From Methanosarcinales archaeon (GTDB lineage Archaea > Halobacteriota > Methanosarcinia > Methanosarcinales > Methanocomedenaceae), in assembly GCA_030610815.1 (NCBI GenBank), contig JAUWRA010000006.1, positions 1-34,834 of the forward strand: DNA of 34,834 bases, read 5' to 3'. Made by a program: the position numbers and the translations under genes. Numbering within the stretch: position 1 is the first letter of the stretch; every line of letters begins with the position of its first letter. Below are positions 20,001-28,441 of the stretch, in pieces. Under the pieces are notes generated by a model. That model saw nothing but the letters and a program-made list of their open reading frames with translations, did no database searches and was not told the origin of the DNA.

Positions 20001-23000
20001 ATGAAGATCACAGCAATAATGTGGAACTCGTATGTACGCATGCTTGAACAGGCATCCGAAAAACTCGGGTTTGAGCTTACTGCATATTCCACAAGCACTC
20101 TTGAGGATGACCCGGATAAGCTGGATGAGGTCCTCAGATCGTGTGAGCAGTCAGATGTGATCCTCCTGTATCACACAGCCAATTTTTTTTGGGAGGAACT
20201 CGAACAGAGGCTGGAGTACATAAAAGGAAAGGTCCCCATTGTCTGTCTCGGATATGACCCCTCCCACTGGGTGTTCTCAACAGTTGACCCCAGGATCGTG
20301 GCTAACTGCTATAATTATATCACCTATAATGGAGAGGAGAATCTTGTAAATCTCCTGCGCTACATAGGAAAAGAGGTAATGGGACTTGATCTTGCGGCTG
20401 AACCTCCGGCACAGGTGCCGTGGGAAGGGCTGTACCATCCAGACGCACCCGGGCAGTTTTCGGACATCACAGAGTATCTCGACTGGCAAAGATCTACTAA
20501 ACCTGCTAAGCCTGCTAAACCTGCAAAGAAGGGGACCGTAGGTATCCTGTTCTCAAGGATATCCTGGGTGAACAGGACCCTTGAAATAGAGGATGCGCTC
20601 ATACGGGAGTTTGAGAGCAGGAATCTCAGTGTGATACCGGTCTTTTCATATTCTGTCAGGGATGATGAACTGGGAACTAAAGGAATGGATGAGGTCATCA
20701 GGGAGTATTTCATAGTAGATGGTGAACCTGTTGTCGATGCTGTCGTGAAGCTCTCACCGTTCTTTCTTGTGAGTGATAAGAAAACGATACAGGATGCCTC
20801 AAACGCCAGATATGGTGTCAAATTGTTGATAGATCTTGATGTTCCCGTCTTCCAGCCCATCATTTCTTATTACACAACACGCGAGAAGTGGGAAAAGACG
20901 AACGGTCTTAGCAATGATATTGGCTGGGGCGTGGCACTGCCTGAGTTCGAGGGTGTGATCGAGCCCATCATCATCGCTGCCGGAGAAGCGCAGGATAATT
21001 TTATCGAGCGCCGTCCCATTGCTGAGCGCTGCATTAAACTGGCATCGCGTGTGGAAAAATGGATACGCTTAAGAAACAAACCTATCAGTGAACGCAGGGT
21101 GGCATTTATCCTGCTCAACAATCCGTGTGCGGGAGTTGAGGCTACGGTTGGCGGCGGAGCCCATCTTGATTCTCTTGAAAGTGTCGCACGGGTATTGAAC
21201 CGGATGCGTGATGCAGGTTACCAGATCGACCCGCCTGCCAACGGCAAGGAACTTATTGATACTATCATGGAGCGCAAAGCGATCTCGGAGTTCAGGTGGA
21301 CCACTGTGGGTGAGATCGTGAAGAACGGCGGTGCTCTGGATCTTGTGAGCGAAGAGGAATATGAGAAGTTCTTTAATACACTGAGTTCGAAGGTCCAGGA
21401 CCAGATGATCAATGCATGGGGCAATCCACCTGGTGAGGCAAAGGACGGCGTGCCCGCAGCCATGCTGTATGAGGGTAAGATCGTGATAACGGGTGTGAAC
21501 TACGGGAACGCCGTGGTCTGCGTGCAGCCCAAACGCGGATGTGCAGGCACCAGATGCGATGGACAGGTTTGCAGGATACTGCACGATCCCGAGGTGCCTC
21601 CGACACACCAGTACCTTGCTACCTACCGGTATCTTGAGAACACGTATGGTGCGGATGTGCTGGTGCATGTTGGAACGCACGGCAACCTTGAGTTCCTGCC
21701 AGGCAAGGGCGTGGGATTATCAGGTGACTGCTATCCTGATATTGCGATCGGCAGCATTCCGCATCTTTATATCTATAATGCTGATAACCCGCCCGAGGGT
21801 GCTATTGCCAAGCGCAGGGGGCTTGCGACAATCGTTGACCACATGCAGACCGTCCTGACCGGCGGGGGGCTGTATGATGAACTTGATGAACTTGACCGGT
21901 TGCTGGGTGAGTATGAACAGACAAAACACGACCCTGGACGTGCACATGCCCTTGAACACCTGATCATGGATGAGATCGAGCGCACGAACCTGTCTGCCGA
22001 GATAAAGCTGGGTTATGATTATGGTGATAGCAATGTCAACGGCAGTGGTAATAGTGATAACGGTGGCAGTGCCAATGGCGACAGCAGTGGTCTGCAGTTC
22101 AGTGAGATCGTCACCAGAGCGCATGAGGCACTCAGCAAGATACGCAACACGCAGATCCAGAGCGGAATGCACATCTTCGGACAGCTTCCGGAAGGTGAGG
22201 ATCGTGTTAATTTTATCAATTCCATCCTGCGCTATGATGAAAGGGATAGTAATGTTTCGATCAGGCGCTTGAGCGCAGGACTGCTGGGTCTTGACCTTGA
22301 TGAGCTCATCAGCGATCAGGGCAAGGTCACAGAAAACGGTCGCTCATACGGATCACTCCTTGAGGAGATCGACCACCTGTCAAAGGATATCATCCGGGAG
22401 TGTCTGGATAACAGCGAAACGGATGTTTCGGATCTTATACAGGAGATAATGGGAGACAGATGGACGAGTATGATTCAGGTTCAGGGTAAAGGCAAGGATA
22501 TGGGTAGGGGCAAGGGTAGGGACACCGGACTTGCAGAGGTTGGTGAGCGCATCGCTGATCTGAATACCCGTCTCGATGCTTCAAAAGAGATCGAGGCACT
22601 GCTCCATGGATTTGAAGGCGGGTACATCCCCGCAGGTCCGTCTGGCCTGATCACACGCGGCAGGGATGATGTGCTGCCAACAGGCAGGAACTTCTATTCT
22701 CTTGACCCGAAACGAGTGCCGACCAGGGCCGCATGGAGGGTCGGGCAGCAGCTGTCCAGGGCAGTGATCGATAAATACATGGACGAAGAAGGACGCATCC
22801 CAGAGAATGTGGCGTTCTACTGGATGGCGAGCGATATCATGTGGGCTGATGGTGAGGGCATGGCGCAGATCATGAACCTGCTGGGAGTCGAACCCATCTG
22901 GCAGGGCAACGGAAGAGTAAATGGTTTTAAGGTGATCCCGCTTGAGGAGCTGGGCAGACCCAGGATCGATGTGACGATACGGGTATCAGGCATAACCAGG

Positions 23001-23966
23001 GATAATTTCCCGAACTGCATCGAGTATATTGATGAGGCGATACAGGCGGTTGCCTCACTGGATGAACCAGTTGATCTAAACTACCCTCGTAAGCACTCGC
23101 TTGAGAGGGTTGAAGGGGGTAGTGACTGGCGGGATGCCACCCTGCGGGTATTCTCATGCAAACCCGGAACGTACGGCAGCGGCGTGAACCTTGCCGTCTA
23201 TGCCAGTGCATGGAAGGAGGAGAAGGACCTGGCCGAGGTCTTTCTTTACTGGAACGGATACGCCTACGGCAAGGACATGAACGGCAAGGAGGCGCACCAG
23301 CATCTTGCGGACAGTTTGAAGACAGTCGATGCGACCTTCAACAAGGTTGTGAGCGATGAATATGACCTCTGCGGCTGCTGCTGTTATTTCGGCACGCACG
23401 GCGGGCTGACCGCAGCAGCACGGCATCTCTCGGGAAAAGAAGTAAAAACTTATTACGGTGATACCAGGGAACCCGAGCATGTCGAGGTCAGGGATCTGGC
23501 AGATGAGATCAGGCGTATCGCCAGGACAAAGCTCCTGAACCCGAAATGGATCGATGGAATGAAGGAGCACGGTTACAAAGGCGCAGGCGACATCTCCAAG
23601 AGGGTCGGACGGGTGTACGGCTGGGAGGCATCCACACAGGAAGTGGATGACTGGGTGTTTGATGATATCACAAAGACCTTTGTGCTGGACGAGGAGATGC
23701 GGCAGTTCTTTGAGGAGAACAATCCCTATGCTCTGGAAGAGATCGCACGCCGTCTGCTGGAAGCCGAATCGCGCGGACTGTGGGATGCTGATCCCGAGGT
23801 ACTCGATGCGCTCAGGAACACATACCTTGAGATCGAGGGATGGATGGAAGACCTTGCTGGCGACGGAGAGTTCCAGGGCGGGTCTGTGGATATCATGGGA
23901 ATGGAAGATATCCCTGACTGGAATGAGAAGATGAAGGAGATCAGAAAAAAGATCAAGGTAGACTAA
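20001..23966 (+). CDS. cobN: CobN-3: CobN/BchH-family chelatase large subunit, Cys-rich subtype with low-complexity linkers
   Basis: 1321 aa; HVGTHGNLEFLPGKGVGLSGDCYPDIAIGSIPHLYIY, AKRRGLATIVDHM, TKLLNPKWIDGMKEHGYKGAGDISKRVGRVYGWEASTQEVDDWVFDD; SD GGTGAG before ATG. Confidence 0.92.
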   Translation: MKITAIMWNSYVRMLEQASEKLGFELTAYSTSTLEDDPDKLDEVLRSCEQSDVILLYHTANFFWEELEQRLEYIKGKVPIVCLGYDPSHWVFSTVDPRIVANCYNYITYNGEENLVNLLRYIGKEVMGLDLAAEPPAQVPWEGLYHPDAPGQFSDITEYLDWQRSTKPAKPAKPAKKGTVGILFSRISWVNRTLEIEDALIREFESRNLSVIPVFSYSVRDDELGTKGMDEVIREYFIVDGEPVVDAVVKLSPFFLVSDKKTIQDASNARYGVKLLIDLDVPVFQPIISYYTTREKWEKTNGLSNDIGWGVALPEFEGVIEPIIIAAGEAQDNFIERRPIAERCIKLASRVEKWIRLRNKPISERRVAFILLNNPCAGVEATVGGGAHLDSLESVARVLNRMRDAGYQIDPPANGKELIDTIMERKAISEFRWTTVGEIVKNGGALDLVSEEEYEKFFNTLSSKVQDQMINAWGNPPGEAKDGVPAAMLYEGKIVITGVNYGNAVVCVQPKRGCAGTRCDGQVCRILHDPEVPPTHQYLATYRYLENTYGADVLVHVGTHGNLEFLPGKGVGLSGDCYPDIAIGSIPHLYIYNADNPPEGAIAKRRGLATIVDHMQTVLTGGGLYDELDELDRLLGEYEQTKHDPGRAHALEHLIMDEIERTNLSAEIKLGYDYGDSNVNGSGNSDNGGSANGDSSGLQFSEIVTRAHEALSKIRNTQIQSGMHIFGQLPEGEDRVNFINSILRYDERDSNVSIRRLSAGLLGLDLDELISDQGKVTENGRSYGSLLEEIDHLSKDIIRECLDNSETDVSDLIQEIMGDRWTSMIQVQGKGKDMGRGKGRDTGLAEVGERIADLNTRLDASKEIEALLHGFEGGYIPAGPSGLITRGRDDVLPTGRNFYSLDPKRVPTRAAWRVGQQLSRAVIDKYMDEEGRIPENVAFYWMASDIMWADGEGMAQIMNLLGVEPIWQGNGRVNGFKVIPLEELGRPRIDVTIRVSGITRDNFPNCIEYIDEAIQAVASLDEPVDLNYPRKHSLERVEGGSDWRDATLRVFSCKPGTYGSGVNLAVYASAWKEEKDLAEVFLYWNGYAYGKDMNGKEAHQHLADSLKTVDATFNKVVSDEYDLCGCCCYFGTHGGLTAAARHLSGKEVKTYYGDTREPEHVEVRDLADEIRRIARTKLLNPKWIDGMKEHGYKGAGDISKRVGRVYGWEASTQEVDDWVFDDITKTFVLDEEMRQFFEENNPYALEEIARRLLEAESRGLWDADPEVLDALRNTYLEIEGWMEDLAGDGEFQGGSVDIMGMEDIPDWNEKMKEIRKKIKVD

Positions 23967-24061
23967 TGAAATCTGTACTGTTTACTGTTATGTTCGTATT
24001 ATTACTGCTACTATCTTCGGCGCTTCGAGGGATATATGCGTTTACAAGGGGATACTTATGA
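23966..24061 (+). CDS. Unannotated 31-aa hydrophobic small protein MKSVLFTVMFVLLLLLSSALRGIYAFTRGYL
   Basis: Start overlaps cobN-3 stop (TAATG); stop overlaps start of next ABC ATPase (ATGA at 24058-24061); AAGGT SD-like 7 nt upstream; one TM/signal-like segment. Confidence 0.6.
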   Translation: MKSVLFTVMFVLLLLLSSALRGIYAFTRGYL

Positions 24062-24828
24062 TCGAGATGCATGAACTGACGAAATACTTCGGCAGCCTGT
24101 GTGCTGTTGACCATGTGAATCTCAGTGTCGGGAACGAGATATTCGGGCTCCTGGGTCCGAACGGCGCGGGGAAGAGTACGACTGTGATGATACTTACCAC
24201 GCTGCTAAAACCCAGCAGCGGCTCTGCCAGTATCTGCGGATATGATGTTGTAAAGGATGCTAAGAAGGTGCGGGGGACGATCAGTTATGTGCCGCAGGAT
24301 ATGGCGGTTGATATTAAACTGACCGGGCACGAGAATGTGATGCTGTATGCCAAACTCTACGGTGTGCCTGACAGGAACACGCGGGTGGATGATGTGCTTG
24401 AATTGCTGGGGCTGACCGGGCGTGCGGGCGATCTTGTGCGGACGTACTCGGGCGGGATGCGCAGGCGGCTGGAACTGGCGCAGGCTTTGGTTCACGAGCC
24501 TGAGGTGCTATTTCTGGATGAGCCGACCCTGGGGCTGGATGTGGCTGCCAGGAAGAAGATATGGGAGCATATTTCCGCACTGAGGGAGCGGGGTATGACG
24601 ATCTTTATGACAACGCATTATATGGAGGAGGCTGATGAGTACTGTGACAGGGTGGCGATCATCGATAGGGGGCGTATCGTGGTTGTGGATTCGCCGACAA
24701 ACCTGAAACTTGGTCTGGGAAAAGATGCTTCGCTGAATGATGTTTTCCTTGAGAATGTGAAGACTGGTGAGGATCAGGCCGGATTTGATGCATTCAGGTT
24801 CAGGACCATGCTGCGGAGGCGGTCATGA
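24058..24828 (+). CDS. ABC-2 type transporter ATP-binding protein (DrrA-like), second copy
   Basis: 256 aa; GPNGAGKSTT, YSGGMRRRLELAQAL, DEPTLGLDVAARKK, THYMEEADEYCDR; SD AAGGGG. Confidence 0.93.
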   Translation: MIEMHELTKYFGSLCAVDHVNLSVGNEIFGLLGPNGAGKSTTVMILTTLLKPSSGSASICGYDVVKDAKKVRGTISYVPQDMAVDIKLTGHENVMLYAKLYGVPDRNTRVDDVLELLGLTGRAGDLVRTYSGGMRRRLELAQALVHEPEVLFLDEPTLGLDVAARKKIWEHISALRERGMTIFMTTHYMEEADEYCDRVAIIDRGRIVVVDSPTNLKLGLGKDASLNDVFLENVKTGEDQAGFDAFRFRTMLRRRS

Positions 24829-25550
24829 AGCAGATACTATATTATTTTGAGCGGGACATGAGGAAATGGAGCCGCAGCCGGATCAATGTGGTGGCATCGC
24901 TTGCGATGCCGGCTGCATGGCTGGTGCTGGTGGGATTGACCCTGCCTATACGATTTACTGACAATTATCTTGAGTTCATCACACCAAGCATTCTGGTCAT
25001 GACCATGCTGTTCTCTTCGCTGCAGGGGGGTGCTCTTATGATATTTGATAAGGTTCTCGGGTTTTTGAACAAGTTCCTTGCCATGCCTGCACCAAGAGAG
25101 AGCATCCTTCTGGGCAAGATCCTGTTCATCAGCACCAGGGGGCTGCTTCAGGCTACTGTGATCCTCCTGATCGCTGGACTGCTGGGAGTGAGGATACACA
25201 GTCCGCTCAACATTGCCCTTGTATATCTCACATTATTCCTGTTCGGAGTACTGTTCTCAGCGATCGCCATCACTCTTGCCCTGCATATCAGCGACCACGA
25301 CGGCTATGCGGCTGTGAACAGTATGATCAGCATGCCGCTGTTCTTTGCAAGCAATGCGCTCATGCCGTATGATAAGATGCCTGAGTGGTTGAGGATGGTG
25401 GCAATGGTGAACCCGCTGAGTCATACTATAGACAGCATACGGGTGCTGTTCGCTGGGGGTGTGCCTGTGGAGGGGATGGTGGGGCTGGCTGTGGCGGCAG
25501 GGGTTATGGTGTGTGTGGGGACGGTACAGTTTCGGAGGACTGGGGTGTGA
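24825..25550 (+). CDS. ABC-2 type transporter permease (DrrB-like), second copy
   Basis: 241 aa multi-TM; FLNKFLAMPAPRESILLGKILF, FFASNALMPYDKMPEWLRMVAMVNPLSHTIDSIR; ATGA overlap with ATPase. Confidence 0.9.
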   Translation: MKQILYYFERDMRKWSRSRINVVASLAMPAAWLVLVGLTLPIRFTDNYLEFITPSILVMTMLFSSLQGGALMIFDKVLGFLNKFLAMPAPRESILLGKILFISTRGLLQATVILLIAGLLGVRIHSPLNIALVYLTLFLFGVLFSAIAITLALHISDHDGYAAVNSMISMPLFFASNALMPYDKMPEWLRMVAMVNPLSHTIDSIRVLFAGGVPVEGMVGLAVAAGVMVCVGTVQFRRTGV

Positions 25551-25727
25551 AGGGGAAGGCAGTCAGTATAAAAGTAAATCAAATAAATCAGGATTTTCCA
25601 GTGCCTGGAAAGTATAATAAACTTCCCTGTACTTCAAAAAGATAGAATGTTCATCTATAGAGATGTTCATATGAAAATTAATATCTACTAATCCGGAATA
25701 ATAAAAAAGTTCGCATGAGAGAGAGGA

Positions 25728-25840
25728 TACCAGACTGTCTCAAAACTATAATTCATCTGAAAAAGAAGGTTAATTAAGCTTTAAAATCAAAAAACAAGTT
25801 ATAAAATTTGCAAAACTCGGAGTTCTGGGACAGCCTGATA
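25728..25840. mobile_element. MITE-like/IS-derived element, about 113 bp, with terminal inverted repeats
   Basis: TACCAGACTGTCTCAAAAC (25728-25746) vs reverse complement of 25822-25840 TATCAGGCTGTCCCAGAAC: 14-15 of 19 matching; AT-rich noncoding interior. Confidence 0.45.
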
Positions 25841-26336
25841 TGACAATAATTAGAACAGGCGGAGAACAAATAAGATTGAAATATCGATAAGTTAATATAA
25901 TGTAAATCAATAAAAATAATAGTATAATTTCGAATTAAGGAGTGGAATAAAGGAGCGAGCAATTTGGCGATGAAAACTCCTTTCAGTTGGTGGATACAAT
26001 TTATTACATTTTATATCTGCGAATTCAATGGTGGTTATATGAATGTGGTGAGTTTATCGAGGGAGAAACATTTAAAGATTATATACTAACTTAAGCTAAT
26101 CCATCTATGTACATTGTGGGACACCAAACTAAAAGCATTACTGAAATCAGAAATAAGAGGAATAAAATTTTTCATTCATATGATCAACTTAAAGGTCCGG
26201 GAGTGCCGCCAAATGTTATCAGAAATCTGGCTGAAGCAAATTGGGTGAAATTGCATTAATTTATCGATTAATGGAAAAATCAGCTTGATCCATGCAGTGG
26301 CAATAGCTAGAACAGTATTGTGGGGAGCAATGAAAT

Positions 26337-26906
26337 ATGACCACAACACAGAACATATCCGATTATCTTCATGAACAATACAATACCTATATTAAAGAGA
26401 TCCAGCAGGAATTCATCTCTGGTGTAACTGAAGGGGTAGAAGAAGGAATACCAGAGGGCGTGAAAAAAGGTATCTTAACCGGCCTGAACGATTGTTTTGA
26501 TCTGGGTTTTTTGAAGATAAGGAATTATCAGACCAGGTCAGTTGAAGCCATCTTTAATGACTTTGTAACAGAAACCTCAGAAGCCCTGGCGAAAGATCTG
26601 GTGAACACGAAAATATGTCCGACTATCAGGGAACAAATGCAGGACATGTGCGATAGGGCAGTGGATGAGATTAAAACACATGAAATAACAGCAGATACCG
26701 GGATCATGGACCTGCCTGAAGTAATAGACCTTGCAGATGAAAATATCTCTGGAATGGAGCAGCAACTGAAACAGAAATTACCTGATAACCTGAAAATCCC
26801 CATTTTTTTTGATTCACTTCGAAAAGGGACTTACAAATGCATAAAAGCAAACCTGAACACCTGTTTTAACAAGATGAGAACGGCCCTTGAGCTTTCAGGA
26901 GAGTGA
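26337..26906 (+). CDS. Hypothetical protein, helical, cytoplasmic (189 aa)
   Basis: Continuous ORF; charged amphipathic helices; GVTEGVEEGIPEGVKKGILTGL periodic segment; stop overlaps start of next gene (GTGA). Confidence 0.65.
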   Translation: MTTTQNISDYLHEQYNTYIKEIQQEFISGVTEGVEEGIPEGVKKGILTGLNDCFDLGFLKIRNYQTRSVEAIFNDFVTETSEALAKDLVNTKICPTIREQMQDMCDRAVDEIKTHEITADTGIMDLPEVIDLADENISGMEQQLKQKLPDNLKIPIFFDSLRKGTYKCIKANLNTCFNKMRTALELSGE

Positions 26907-28441
26907 TCTCCACCATGGAAGAACCTGAACAGACCGGACATGGCATCAAATCTCCAATCAAAAAGACGTCTAAAGAAATTACTGAAAAGTACATCCAGGA
27001 AATATTGAGCCAGGCTATTAAAAGGGCAATAAAAAAAAAGAGTGAAGTACTGGATAATAAAGACCTTAAGCAGCTGGAGGATAAACTCAGCAAATTATCT
27101 GACCAGGAAAGGCTAAAACAATTCAAAGGTTCAGCAGATAAGATCACAACAAATATTCTCAAAGGGCATACTGAGGATGAAGTACTGATCGAGAAAATAT
27201 CTACCGACCTTGCCAAGAATTTTGCAAAATCCCCGCTACAGCAAGTATTGGAATGGATCAAGACACCTATCAATGCCGGGACCATCATTGCAGTGATAAC
27301 GGCTGCTGTTATTATTATCACCAGTATAGATGTGACCGATCCTGAAGGTTCAATATCCATAGATGGTGGCGGGGTCTTTTCATCATCGGCTCAGGTAACA
27401 CTCTTAGTTACCTATGATGATTCGGGCTCGGGAGTGGATATGGTAAGATTCAGCAATGACGGTGTCTGGGATGAAGAACAATGGGAACCCCGGGTGACCT
27501 CCAAATCCTGGACATTACCTGGGGGCGACGGCCCAAAAACCGTTTATTATCAGGTAAGGGACCGGGCAGGATTGGTATCGCCAACATATTCTGATTCAAT
27601 AACACTGGATACAACAGATCCCACTGGTGATATAAACATTAATAATGTAGATATATACACGTTGTCAAGGGAGGTTACACTGACACTTAGCTATCATGAT
27701 GGCGGTTCGGGGGTAGAACGTGTAAGGTACAGCAATGACGGAGTCTGGGACACCGAATCCTGGGAGGAACCTTCTAATTCCAGGTCATGGACATTACCGG
27801 AGGGTGAGGGGCCAATGACAGTGTTCTACCAGGTAATGGATAGGGTTGACAGGATATCCAATATATATTCAGATGAAATAATCCTGGATACAACAGATCC
27901 CACAGGTGATATAAACATTAATAATTTGGACACATACACGTTGTCAAGGGAGGTTACACTGACACTTAGCTATCAGGATGCAGGTTCCGGAGTACGGCAC
28001 GTAAGGTACAGTAATGATGGTATCTGGGATACAGAATTCTGGGAGGAACCTGAGAATTCCAGGTCATGGACATTACTGGGGGGTGAGGGCCCAAATATAG
28101 TGTATTACCAGGTAAGGGACCAGGTTAACAGGATATCCAGTATATACTCAGATGAAATAATCCTTGATACCCAGAAGCCTACAGGTTCAATATCAATAGT
28201 TGACACAACATCTTTTCCTATGGTCACACTTTCTCTTACATATAATGACTTTGGTTCAGGTATAGACCGGGTAAGATACAGTAACGACGGGACCTGGGAT
28301 ACAGAGCCGTGGTTACTTCCCGTACAAAACAGAAGCTGGACATTTCCATCCAGCGAGGGAAAAAAAACAGTTTATTATCAAATCCGGGATAAGGCGGGCA
28401 GGATTTCCATAACTTACTCAGATTTCATGGCTCTTCGCTAA
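26903..28441 (+). CDS. Membrane-anchored protein: charged N-terminal domain, one TM, four Ig-like tandem repeats
   Basis: 512 aa; TM TIIAVITAAVIIITS; repeats LDTTDPTGDI..SREVTLTLSYxDxGSGVxxVRYSNDGxWDTExWxxPxxSRSWTLxxGEGPxxVxYQVxDxxxRISxIYSDxI, period 93 aa (279 bp). Alternative ATG at 26915. C-terminal codons altered by the IS. Confidence 0.75.
   Translation: MISTMEEPEQTGHGIKSPIKKTSKEITEKYIQEILSQAIKRAIKKKSEVLDNKDLKQLEDKLSKLSDQERLKQFKGSADKITTNILKGHTEDEVLIEKISTDLAKNFAKSPLQQVLEWIKTPINAGTIIAVITAAVIIITSIDVTDPEGSISIDGGGVFSSSAQVTLLVTYDDSGSGVDMVRFSNDGVWDEEQWEPRVTSKSWTLPGGDGPKTVYYQVRDRAGLVSPTYSDSITLDTTDPTGDININNVDIYTLSREVTLTLSYHDGGSGVERVRYSNDGVWDTESWEEPSNSRSWTLPEGEGPMTVFYQVMDRVDRISNIYSDEIILDTTDPTGDININNLDTYTLSREVTLTLSYQDAGSGVRHVRYSNDGIWDTEFWEEPENSRSWTLLGGEGPNIVYYQVRDQVNRISSIYSDEIILDTQKPTGSISIVDTTSFPMVTLSLTYNDFGSGIDRVRYSNDGTWDTEPWLLPVQNRSWTFPSSEGKKTVYYQIRDKAGRISITYSDFMALR
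28421..28428. repeat. Target-site duplication (left), GATTTCAT
   Basis: Identical 8-mer at 29734-29741 flanking the IS. Confidence 0.85.

Noticed and set aside
26107-26259. 50-aa ORF MYIVGHQTKSITEIRNKRNKIFHSYDQLKGPGVPPNVIRNLAEANWVKLH
   Set aside because: Possible gene fragment, but no recognisable family or start context; not enough support for a CDS call.
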